Below, piece after piece: positions 6,801 to 13,289 of a stretch of DNA of 13,289 nt. Source of the stretch: Prolixibacteraceae bacterium (lineage in GTDB: Bacteria > Bacteroidota > Bacteroidia > Bacteroidales > Prolixibacteraceae); contig DPRM01000112.1 of assembly GCA_003537645.1 (NCBI GenBank), positions 1 through 13,289 on the forward strand, written 5' to 3'. Positions within the stretch are counted from its first letter, which is position 1; each line of letters opens with the position of its first letter. Under the pieces are notes generated by a model. It made no database searches. It was not told the DNA's origin and saw nothing but the letters and a program-made list of their open reading frames with translations. The position numbers and the translations under genes are program-made.

Positions 6801-6877
6801 TAGATACAACTTTTTTTGATGCCATTTTTATGTTGTACTGCATGCTATTTTTTTTATAATTTCTCATTATTATTTTT

Positions 6878-6885
6878 TATATTTG
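6878..6885 (+). promoter_or_regulatory. Putative -7 box for the PUR-family gene
   Basis: TATATTTG is an exact match to TAnnTTTG and ends 32 bp before ATG 6918, giving a leader of about 25 bases. There is no TTG at the usual distance upstream. The 6801-6877 stretch before it is T-rich with a weak TACAAC/GTTGTA pairing (6805-6810 with 6832-6837), not a clear terminator. Confidence 0.45.
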
Positions 6886-6917
6886 ATGAATAAGAATGGA
6901 ATAAACTTAAAAAGAGC

Positions 6918-7331
6918 ATGATGGAAGATTTTGAAAAGAATGAGGACAAGATGGAAAATGACAGCAAATTCAGAGAAGAGATTTACTCAAAGGCTGTCAG
7001 AGCTGGAAAAAGAACCTATTTTTTCGATGTAAAATCAACTAGAAGAGACGAATTTTATCTCACTATTACTGAAAGTAAAAAACGCTTCGAGCAAGATGGG
7101 AGCTTTCACTTCGAAAAACACAAGATCTTTTTATACAAAGAAGATTTTGAAAAATTTATTGATGGATTGCAGGAAGTAATTTCCTACATCGACCAAAATC
7201 AACTCGAAGATTATGATGTTGAAATTCGTTCTGGATTTGAAAAAGTCAGCGAGTCTGATAATATTATTCTGGAAGAAGCTGGTTTTGAAAAGAATTATTC
7301 AAGCATTGACTTTGACGATTTATCTAATTAG
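6918..7331 (+). CDS. PUR-family (DUF3276) DNA/RNA-binding protein
   Basis: This acidic 137-residue protein contains a single PUR repeat (about residues 18-95), with the characteristic KAVRAGKRTYFFDVKSTR followed by DEFYLTITESKK and a KHKIFLYKEDFEKFIDGL segment. Bacterial PUR proteins, such as Borrelia BpuR, form dimers that bind single-stranded DNA and RNA and can regulate gene expression. In Bacteroidota they are common and highly conserved, but their targets are mostly unknown. The C-terminal tail after residue 95 is acidic (EDYDVEIRSG ... SIDFDDLSN) and probably disordered. The start may be ATG 6918 or the adjacent ATG 6921; a third Met at residue 12 is also possible but leaves out an acidic leader. 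The gene appears monocistronic, with its own -7 box upstream and a strong terminator at 7461-7499. Confidence 0.9.
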   Translation: MMEDFEKNEDKMENDSKFREEIYSKAVRAGKRTYFFDVKSTRRDEFYLTITESKKRFEQDGSFHFEKHKIFLYKEDFEKFIDGLQEVISYIDQNQLEDYDVEIRSGFEKVSESDNIILEEAGFEKNYSSIDFDDLSN

Positions 7332-7348
7332 TCTTGGTCTAACCAAGA
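7332..7348. repeat. Short hairpin just after the PUR gene stop
   Basis: TCTTGGT (7332-7338) pairs with ACCAAGA (7342-7348) around a CTA loop, starting at the base after the stop codon. No T-run follows, so it is not a standard terminator; it may stabilise the mRNA 3' end. Confidence 0.4.
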
Positions 7349-7460
7349 ATTGATCTGAAAGGAATTATTAAAATCTATTTTTCTGTTTCTCTTATCTTTT
7401 GAACTAATTCGGAAGAAATATCCCATTACTGCACCAACTCTGTTAAAGAGCCCCATATAA

Positions 7461-7499
7461 AATCAATCAAGATTTTTTAAATCTGGTTGATTTTTTTTT
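7461..7499 (+). terminator. Rho-independent terminator of the PUR gene
   Basis: AATCAATCAAGATTT (7461-7475) pairs with AAATCTGGTTGATT (7479-7492) around a TTT loop, with one bulged A and one G-U pair. A run of T continues to 7499. This is a clear plus-strand terminator, about 130 bases after the PUR stop codon, so the transcript has a long 3' untranslated region. Confidence 0.85.
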
Positions 7500-7532
7500 G
7501 TCGAAAATTTAAGTTTGAAAAAATTACCAAAC

Positions 7533-7562
7533 AAAAAAAGGATTATCAAAACCTGATAATCC
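7533..7562 (-). terminator. Minus-strand-facing intrinsic terminator
   Basis: GGATTATCA (7540-7548) and TGATAATCC (7554-7562) form a perfect 9-bp stem, extended by two A-T pairs, with loop AAACC. Read on the minus strand, it is followed by TTTTTTTG (complement of the A-run 7533-7539). In that direction it is a textbook terminator, yet no minus-strand gene has been found to its right. Confidence 0.65.
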
Positions 7563-8018
7563 TTCATTCAAAATTTAGTTTAGTTCGATCGTAAATAGAT
7601 ATTGGTTAAAAGAGAAAAGGAATTTAATTCTTTAAATAAATTACTACTGTATTGCGACGCTAATATAAGGGTTATTTATTAACTCTTTTTGAGGTTTTTT
7701 AAGAATTTAGTAATATTGAAAAGTTACGCAAAAATCAAATTCTATAAATGCCTGTATTTCAATACATAAAAATTTGAAACATGTTTTATAATACAAAATG
7801 ACTGTTTTCAATGTTTTTGAACCATTTGTCAGAGAAAAAATAGTTTGATGGTTATAGTATAATTTTCAGGTATTCAAATGAAAATGAATACTTTTTTCTC
7901 AAACAATTATGATTACCGCACTGATGCCAAATCTGCTGTTCTATTTTGAATTTATTTCTTCATCTTCGTTATCCTTATTTGTAAAACAATTAATCTTGCA
8001 TATTAATGCAAAAGCGAG
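7563..8018. other. Long non-coding region upstream of the ECF sigma gene
   Basis: This AT-rich stretch of about 450 bp contains no convincing protein gene on either strand. It may hold a minus-strand RNA that ends at the 7533-7562 terminator. For the sigma gene, TTG (7817-7819), a 21-base spacer, then TAGTTTG (7841-7847) resembles the -33/-7 pattern but lacks one base in the -7 box; it would give a leader of about 165 bases. A tiny ATG frame (8006-8032, eight codons) overlaps the sigma start; its significance is unknown. Confidence 0.4.
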
Positions 8019-8609
8019 GTGGATATCGATAAAAATCAATGGGCAGAAGTTTGGATGCGGTTCCGGTCAGGAGACCGGGATGCTTTCGGCGAAATCTACG
8101 AAGAATTTGTAGATGTGTTGTTTGCCTATGGACGTAAAATTACCAGCGACCGCGAATTGGTTAAGGACGCAGTTCAGGATATATTTTTGAATCTCTACAA
8201 ATACAATCCACAGTTGCATCAACCGGAGTTCCTCGAATTCTATTTGTTCCGCTCGCTCCGAAACGAAATCATACACAAGATCAAAAAAAACAAACAGGAA
8301 TCGTCGCTTACCGATGATGGGATGTTTTTGTTCGACTTGAAATTCAATGCCGAGCAGGATTCTTTTGATAAAGAATCGGATGAATTGCGGGTAAAGGCCC
8401 TGAAAGAAATACTCCAAACAGTGGATACCCAAAAACGTGAACTGCTTTTTTTGAAATTCAGTACCGGGCTAAGTTACATCCAAATTGGCCAGATATTGAA
8501 TATTAATCCCGATACTGCAAAAAAACAAGTTTATCGCACGCTTGACCAGTTGCGAGATCGATTTGGAAAGCAATTACTCGAATTGCTGATGATCTGGTGT
8601 AAAGAATAA
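8019..8609 (+). CDS. RNA polymerase ECF-type sigma-70 factor (FecI-like)
   Basis: This 196-residue protein has the two-domain layout of ECF sigma factors. Region 2 (about residues 15-90) contains RFRSGDRDAFGEIYEEFVD, then DAVQDIFLNLYKY for -10 recognition and core binding. After an acidic linker, region 4 (about 125-185) contains the helix-turn-helix LSYIQIGQILNINPDTAKKQVYRTLDQLR for -35 recognition. The start is a GTG at 8019 after the purine-rich AAAAGCGAG. An in-frame TAA at 8004 rules out a longer form, and the next ATG would be residue 13, which would trim the domain edge. It is followed by a FecR-type anti-sigma gene and a SusC gene with an STN domain, so it most likely directs transcription of this nutrient-uptake locus when released from the anti-sigma factor. 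Confidence 0.94.
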   Translation: MDIDKNQWAEVWMRFRSGDRDAFGEIYEEFVDVLFAYGRKITSDRELVKDAVQDIFLNLYKYNPQLHQPEFLEFYLFRSLRNEIIHKIKKNKQESSLTDDGMFLFDLKFNAEQDSFDKESDELRVKALKEILQTVDTQKRELLFLKFSTGLSYIQIGQILNINPDTAKKQVYRTLDQLRDRFGKQLLELLMIWCKE

Positions 8610-8630
8610 AAAAATAAATTTTCAATTTTT

Positions 8631-8667
8631 TGTCCCTTTTTTCGGTTTGGATACTCTTGTAGGTATA
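8631..8667 (+). promoter_or_regulatory. Possible ECF-sigma promoter ahead of the anti-sigma gene
   Basis: The 69-bp gap between the sigma and anti-sigma genes contains TGTCCCTTTTTTCGG followed by TTTGGATACTCTTG, then GGTATAA. Similar T-rich/GGATACTCTT sequences are, to my recollection, common between these gene pairs in Bacteroidales and may be the sigma factor's own target. This is pattern-based and has not been compared with other loci. Confidence 0.3.
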
Positions 8668-8678
8668 AATCTGAAAAG

Positions 8679-9875
8679 ATGACAAACCTTGATCAAAAAT
8701 TCATAGAAAATCCATTGTTCCTGAAATGGATATTTCACGAAGATCCTTCCCTGGCGCAATACTGGGAAGATTACCTACGGGAACATCCGGAGGAAAAAAG
8801 CCAGATTCAGGAATTGAAACAACGTTTGCTGGAACTCCAGTTTTCGAACGACACACTTTCTTATGCTGAAAAGGCAGAATTAGGAAACCTCATCGTCAAC
8901 CGTTTAGATCGCGATTTAAAGCGTACCAAACGCGTTTTGGTTCTGCGTTCGTTTATGAAGTATGCTGCGGTAGCCATAGTTTTTGCTGCTATTGGCGGAC
9001 TGATTGTTTACTTAAACACCGGTAATAATACCTATTATCAGCAGTTTGCCGAACAAATAATCCAGGTTCCCGCTTCCGGTTCGGGGCCAGTTCTCATTAC
9101 TTCGAATGGACAAAATGTTGACCTAAAGAAATCGAATTCAAACATCGATTATTCTCAAAACGGAACCATTGTTTTAAACAACGATTCAGTCATTCCATCA
9201 TTTAAAGATGAGCCCAATGTAATGAACCAACTCATTATTCCGTATGGAAATCAATCAAGATTGGTTTTGTCGGACAATACGGTGGTATGGCTCAATGCAG
9301 GAAGCCGCCTGGTTTACCCAAGTCGGTTCGAGGATAAAACCCGCGAGGTACTCCTGTTTGGCGAAGCGTTTTTTGAAGTTTCAAAAGATGAGAAGAAGCC
9401 TTTTATTGTGAAAACTTCTGATTTACAAATCAAGGTTCTTGGAACTCAGTTTAATATTTCAGCTTATACCGAAGACAAGGTAATTCAAACGGTCTTGAAA
9501 GAAGGAAGCGTATCAATCAGGAACAACAATTCGGGCCTTTTTGAACGGGATTTGGTATTGAAGCCCAACCAGATGGCCTCTTTCAACCGCATTTCGAAAG
9601 ATACCAAAGTATATGAAGTTGATGTTAACTATTATACCCTTTGGACCAAAGGGCTGTTGAGTTTCGACGAGATCGACTTCACCCGTATTGTAAAGAAAGT
9701 TGAGCGGTTTTATAATATTTCAATCGGATTTTCGGAGCCGAATTTGGGTACAACACGTATCAGCGGTAAACTCGACCTGAAACAAAAAAGGGAAGAAGTG
9801 CTGGAATACCTTGAAAAAGTTTCGCTGACGACAATTGAAAAAGTGAACGATCATCAATACATGGTAAAAAAATAA
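8679..9875 (+). CDS. FecR-family anti-sigma factor
   Basis: This 398-residue inner-membrane protein has the Bacteroidota FecR layout. A cytoplasmic N-terminal part of about 90 residues (sigma-binding) includes FLKWIFHEDPSLAQYWEDYL. A single membrane segment follows (about 93-112, MKYAAVAIVFAAIGGLIVYL). The periplasmic FecR domain (about 187-283) contains PYGNQSRLVLSDNTVVWLNAGSRLVYP, LLFGEAFFEV, LGTQFNISAY and TVLKEGSVSI. A C-terminal DUF4974 domain (about 325-396) contains LLSFDEIDFTRIVKKVERFYN and RISGKLD. It should hold the adjacent sigma factor inactive until the STN domain of the transporter signals. The start is preceded by CTGAAAAG. It follows the sigma gene by 69 bp and precedes the SusC gene by 84 bp. 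Length and motifs are normal, with no missing domain. Confidence 0.95.
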   Translation: MTNLDQKFIENPLFLKWIFHEDPSLAQYWEDYLREHPEEKSQIQELKQRLLELQFSNDTLSYAEKAELGNLIVNRLDRDLKRTKRVLVLRSFMKYAAVAIVFAAIGGLIVYLNTGNNTYYQQFAEQIIQVPASGSGPVLITSNGQNVDLKKSNSNIDYSQNGTIVLNNDSVIPSFKDEPNVMNQLIIPYGNQSRLVLSDNTVVWLNAGSRLVYPSRFEDKTREVLLFGEAFFEVSKDEKKPFIVKTSDLQIKVLGTQFNISAYTEDKVIQTVLKEGSVSIRNNNSGLFERDLVLKPNQMASFNRISKDTKVYEVDVNYYTLWTKGLLSFDEIDFTRIVKKVERFYNISIGFSEPNLGTTRISGKLDLKQKREEVLEYLEKVSLTTIEKVNDHQYMVKK

Positions 9876-9876
9876 A

Positions 9877-9906
9877 AACCGGAAAATGGTGGAACATTTC
9901 CCGGTT
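9877..9906 (+). repeat. Intercistronic hairpin between anti-sigma and SusC genes
   Basis: AACCGGAAAATG (9877-9888) pairs with CATTTCCCGGTT (9895-9906) around GTGGAA, with one A-C mismatch. It starts one base after the anti-sigma stop and has no T-run after it, so it is more likely an mRNA-processing, stability or partial-termination element than a full terminator. The SusC promoter or leader would lie in the remaining 53 bases; no TAnnTTTG box is seen there. Confidence 0.5.
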
Positions 9907-9959
9907 AAACAAATACGAGTGCTTAGTTCAGTATTTATTAATTAAAACAGTTCAAATCT

Positions 9960-12900
9960 ATGAAAAAAAAGTGGTTAACCGGGCATCCCTATGGGGATAG
10001 CCTAAAAAAACTCATGCGAATTATGCGACTAACTATCTTGTTGCTGTTTGGATGTATGCTCACTGTTTCCGCAAACAGTTATGCACAAAGAACAAAGTTG
10101 GACATTAACATGACCAACATAACCATCCGTGATCTGGTTTCTTACGTTGAAGAAAACAGCGATTTCGTATTCCTCTACCGGAATGAAGATTTCAACCTCG
10201 AAAAAAGGGTTGATATTTCGTTGAAGAATGCTACCATCAATCAGATACTCGATGAAGTACTGAAAGGTGAAAATGTGAAATATGATGTGTATGAACGACA
10301 GATTGTGATTCGCAGAACCGGCGAAATGGTGAGTTCTCAGCAAAAGAGAGACATTTCCGGTTCGGTAAAAGACAATTCAGGAGTACCAATTCCGGGAGTT
10401 ACCATCTTGGTAAAAGGCACCAGTATCGGGGTTCTTTCTGATATGAACGGTGAGTTTAAAATTTCGGTTCCCGGCGATGCAAAGACGATGGTCTTTTCTT
10501 TTGTTGGTATGCAGACCAAGGAAGTGCAAATCAATGGAGCTTCGGTTTTAAAAGTTGTTTTGGAAGAAGAAACCGTTGGCATCGAGGAGGTTGTTGCTGT
10601 AGGTTACGGAAGGAACTCGCGCAAAAACCTATCCAGCGCCGTGTCTTCAGTAAAATCTGATGACCTAAACCGTGGCGCAATTTCTGATGTTGGTCAACTC
10701 CTTCAGGGTAAAGTTCCCGGATTGAATATTTCTGCAAGTGGCGACCCTACCCGCAAGGCAACAATTATCATGCGTGGTGCATCAACATTGAACAGCTCTC
10801 AAAGCCCGTTCTATGTGGTCGATGGTGTTCCCGGTGCCGATATTTCACTGGTTGCTCCCGATGATATTGTTTCGGTTGATGTATTGAAAGATGCTGCTGC
10901 AACTTCCATTTATGGAAACCGTGCCGCAAACGGTGTTATCATGATTACTACCCGAAAAGGGAATAAAGATAAAGAACAGGTTGCCTACAACGGATATGTT
11001 GGATTCGAGAATGTTTCGAACCAGTTAGACATGATGGATGCCAATCAATTACGTGCATTCCTGACTAAAAACAACATGTCTTTTGCTCCTGAAGATGATC
11101 AGAATGCCAACACCAACTGGCAAAAGACCATACAGCGGGATGTTGCACTTTCAACCAGCCACAATCTTTCGTACAGCGGTGGAAGCAACAAAAGCAACTA
11201 CATTGCAAGTATTACCTACATTGACAAACAGGGAATTTTGCTGAGCAGCGAACAAAACCGTATTGTTGCACGCCTTGCTGTTGAACAACTGGCTTTTAAC
11301 GACAAGGTGAAATTTGGGATCAATATTACCAACTCGAATATTAAAGATACCAAAGTTCCACAGCGAAACAGCGCTCTTTTGCAGGCAGCCAAATATTTGC
11401 CGGTAACCAGCCCTAAAAAGGCTGATGGTACTTATTTCGAAAACTTCAATCATTCCGGATATTTTAACCCGCTTGCCATTATTGAACAAGCTGATGACGA
11501 TTCGAAAATCAACAACTTATTGGGTAATTTCACTACTGAAGTAAAACTTCCGTTTGGCCTGACCTACAACCTTAACCTGGCCTATCAGCGGAATACTTCG
11601 TTAAATGGGAGCTACTACAACAGCTACTACGCAAAAAATTACAACAGTGCGCAGTTCTATAACAATCCAGAGCCGCCATCAACACATGCGATTATTAATT
11701 TCGGATCGAATGGACTGGCAAACCGCAGTACTTACCAAAGCACCAATGTAATTTTCGAAAACTACCTGACCTGGAACAAGGAGATTGGCAAAAACACGAT
11801 CAACGCGGTAGTCGGCTATTCATGGCAGGACAATACTTTGGGCGACGGATTTATGGCGTCGAATACCAATTTTCCGGTTGACGACGTAAGTTACAACAAT
11901 CTCGCGCTTGGTAATTACACAACCGTTTCGGGCTATAAAGTTGACTTTGGCGATTTAAATGCCTATCAGAAAACACGTTTGATTTCGGACTTTGCTCGAT
12001 TGAATTACAATTACGACAGCAAATATCTTTTGCAGGCATCTATCCGCCGTGATGGAAGTTCCGTTTTTGGTGAAAATAAAAAATGGGGCTATTTCCCATC
12101 AGTTGGCGCAGCATGGAGAATTGACAGAGAAGAATTTATGCAATCACAGGGCATTTTCAGCGACCTGAAACTACGTGCCAGCTACGGGGTAACCGGGAAC
12201 TCTTCCGGGTTCGATGCCTACACTGCTCAATTCATTATGGGTGGTCTCGGAACATTCTATAATAACGGTCAACAGGTTGCGGCATTCGGCCCCAATAAGG
12301 CTGCCAATCAGGATTTGGAATGGGAAAAAACTTCTACATCAAACCTCGGATTGGATTTCACTGTGTTAAAAGGAAAGCTTAGTGGTTATATTGAAGTTTA
12401 CAGCAAGAATACAACCGGAATGATTTATTCTTATGCCGTAAATCCGGTGCTTGTTCCGGCAGGAAGCATTACCGCCAACGGTGGCGAAATGTCGAACAAA
12501 GGGATTGAATTGAGCCTGAACGCGACACTGGTAAATAAAAATGACTTCACATGGACGAGCAACATCAATCTGGCACATAACAAAAACGTAATCGAAAAAC
12601 TAACCAACAGTTTGTTTATTGGTGGTGACTCTGTTCGGATTACGCAACCCGACGGTGGCGGCCAGACAGGAAGTACGCTTCAGATTTTGAAAGAAGGCAA
12701 ACCAATCGGTCAGTTCTTTACGCTTGAATATGCTGGGAAAAATGCCGAGGGCGTTTCGCAGTATGTGGCCAAAGATGGCTCGCTGACAACCAATCCGGGC
12801 ATTGGTACTGATTACCATTACATGGGCTCGCCGCAGCCCAAATTATTAATGGGATGGACAAACGATTTTAAATACAGAAACTGGGATTTGAACATCTTTA

Positions 12901-13286
12901 TCCGTGGTGTATTCGGAAATAAAATTTACAATGCAACCCGTGCCGATTTGTTCAGGCCAAGTACAGCTCATTCAACCAATATTCTGGTTGATGTGGCAAA
13001 CGAATCGCCCACCGACCTGAATGTTTACAAATACTCTTCCCGTTTTATCGAAGATGGTAGCTACATCCGTTTGGACAATGCAACGCTTGGATACAATTTT
13101 AAGAACCTGGGCAGTTACGTGAAAAATCTTCGGATTTACTCTTCAGTAAATAATTTGTTCGTAATTACCAAATACTCGGGCATCGACCCTGAAGTTGAGC
13201 AGGGCGGTATTGCTCCGGGAATTGATTCGAATAACTTTTATCCAAAAACACGCACTGTTTTGTTTGGTGTAAAAGCTACTTTTTAA
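9960..13286 (+). CDS. SusC/RagA-type TonB-dependent outer-membrane transporter with STN domain
   Basis: This 1108-residue protein imports an oligosaccharide or similar substrate through the outer membrane, powered by TonB. Domains in order: a basic N-terminal extension and signal peptide (1-43, ending NSYAQ); an STN signalling domain (about 48-118, NITIRDLVSYVEENSDFVFLY ... NATINQILDEVLKG); a carboxypeptidase-regulatory-like domain (about 131-203, ISGSVKDNSGVPIPGVTILV); a TonB-box-like EEVVAVGYG (209-217); a plug domain (about 220-333, with QLLQGKVPGLNI, MRGASTLNSSQSPFYVVDGV and SIYGNRAANGVIMITT); and a large beta-barrel ending in the aromatic TVLFGVKATF. Met19 (10014) is an alternative start at the signal peptide proper, but such extensions are frequent in this family. 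The STN domain fits regulation by the sigma/anti-sigma pair upstream. The gene ends 3 bp from the window edge; a susD gene is expected next. The substrate cannot be deduced. Confidence 0.97.
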   Translation: MKKKWLTGHPYGDSLKKLMRIMRLTILLLFGCMLTVSANSYAQRTKLDINMTNITIRDLVSYVEENSDFVFLYRNEDFNLEKRVDISLKNATINQILDEVLKGENVKYDVYERQIVIRRTGEMVSSQQKRDISGSVKDNSGVPIPGVTILVKGTSIGVLSDMNGEFKISVPGDAKTMVFSFVGMQTKEVQINGASVLKVVLEEETVGIEEVVAVGYGRNSRKNLSSAVSSVKSDDLNRGAISDVGQLLQGKVPGLNISASGDPTRKATIIMRGASTLNSSQSPFYVVDGVPGADISLVAPDDIVSVDVLKDAAATSIYGNRAANGVIMITTRKGNKDKEQVAYNGYVGFENVSNQLDMMDANQLRAFLTKNNMSFAPEDDQNANTNWQKTIQRDVALSTSHNLSYSGGSNKSNYIASITYIDKQGILLSSEQNRIVARLAVEQLAFNDKVKFGINITNSNIKDTKVPQRNSALLQAAKYLPVTSPKKADGTYFENFNHSGYFNPLAIIEQADDDSKINNLLGNFTTEVKLPFGLTYNLNLAYQRNTSLNGSYYNSYYAKNYNSAQFYNNPEPPSTHAIINFGSNGLANRSTYQSTNVIFENYLTWNKEIGKNTINAVVGYSWQDNTLGDGFMASNTNFPVDDVSYNNLALGNYTTVSGYKVDFGDLNAYQKTRLISDFARLNYNYDSKYLLQASIRRDGSSVFGENKKWGYFPSVGAAWRIDREEFMQSQGIFSDLKLRASYGVTGNSSGFDAYTAQFIMGGLGTFYNNGQQVAAFGPNKAANQDLEWEKTSTSNLGLDFTVLKGKLSGYIEVYSKNTTGMIYSYAVNPVLVPAGSITANGGEMSNKGIELSLNATLVNKNDFTWTSNINLAHNKNVIEKLTNSLFIGGDSVRITQPDGGGQTGSTLQILKEGKPIGQFFTLEYAGKNAEGVSQYVAKDGSLTTNPGIGTDYHYMGSPQPKLLMGWTNDFKYRNWDLNIFIRGVFGNKIYNATRADLFRPSTAHSTNILVDVANESPTDLNVYKYSSRFIEDGSYIRLDNATLGYNFKNLGSYVKNLRIYSSVNNLFVITKYSGIDPEVEQGGIAPGIDSNNFYPKTRTVLFGVKATF

Positions 13287-13289
13287 AAA

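Noticed and set aside
6801..6877. Possible terminator after the M48 protease gene
   Set aside because: Only a 6-bp TACAAC/GTTGTA pairing with a 21-base loop is present, and T-runs are scattered rather than following the stem; too weak to call.
7463..7567. 34-codon minus-strand frame starting MKDYQVLIILFLFG
   Set aside because: It runs through both terminator hairpins; its hydrophobic character comes from T-runs, so chance is the better explanation.
7909..8112. 67-codon plus-strand open frame before and across the sigma gene start
   Set aside because: It overlaps the well-supported sigma gene in another frame, and its composition (F/L/S rich) reflects AT-rich non-coding DNA.
1..13289. Mobile elements, CRISPR arrays, tRNA or rRNA genes
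   Set aside because: I saw no transposase or integrase frame, no spaced direct repeats, and no tRNA cloverleaf or rRNA-like sequence on either strand.

Overview
The window looks like chromosomal DNA from a member of the Bacteroidota, probably the Bacteroidales/Marinilabiliales side. The evidence is a SusC-type TonB-dependent transporter with an STN domain, a linked FecI-type ECF sigma factor and FecR-type anti-sigma factor, a DUF3276/PUR protein, AT-rich DNA, almost no Shine-Dalgarno sequences, and several TAnnTTTG-like -7 boxes upstream of genes. The exact genus cannot be read from this sequence.

Left part (1-5621), mostly housekeeping genes. A two-gene minus-strand operon encodes a DUF502 membrane protein followed 5 bp later by a TerC/Alx-family membrane protein. 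It is divergent from msrB (exported methionine sulfoxide reductase B, plus strand). The shared promoter region holds a perfect 16-bp inverted repeat and a motif present at both presumed promoters. Convergent to msrB, and separated from it by a 15-bp stem terminator, is a minus-strand pair: a three-helix PepSY-type membrane protein and a lipoprotein with an OB-fold-like domain and His/Cys-rich segments. Upstream of that pair lies another minus-strand pair, trhO (tRNA U34 hydroxylase) and a tRNA-dihydrouridine synthase, only 3 bp apart: a small tRNA-modification operon.

Middle (5622-8018). A 363-bp divergent intergenic region leads to a plus-strand M48-family metalloprotease lipoprotein, followed by a PUR-family (DUF3276) nucleic-acid-binding protein. 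A 687-bp mostly non-coding stretch follows. It contains a clear plus-strand terminator and, about 40 bp further on, a hairpin whose T-tract faces the minus strand. This leaves room for an unannotated minus-strand RNA.

Right part (8019-13286). An ECF sigma factor, a FecR-like anti-sigma factor and a complete SusC-like TonB-dependent transporter with an STN domain lie in order on the plus strand. This is the known trans-envelope signalling arrangement: the transporter senses its substrate, signals through its STN domain to the anti-sigma factor, and releases the sigma factor. The SusC gene ends 3 bases before the window edge, so a susD partner and any degradative enzymes would lie just outside. 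I see no mobile element, CRISPR array, tRNA or rRNA. Nothing here is clearly a new system. The points most worth a second look are the non-coding structures (divergent hairpin, alternative hairpins, possible small RNA) and the PepSY/OB-fold lipoprotein pair.
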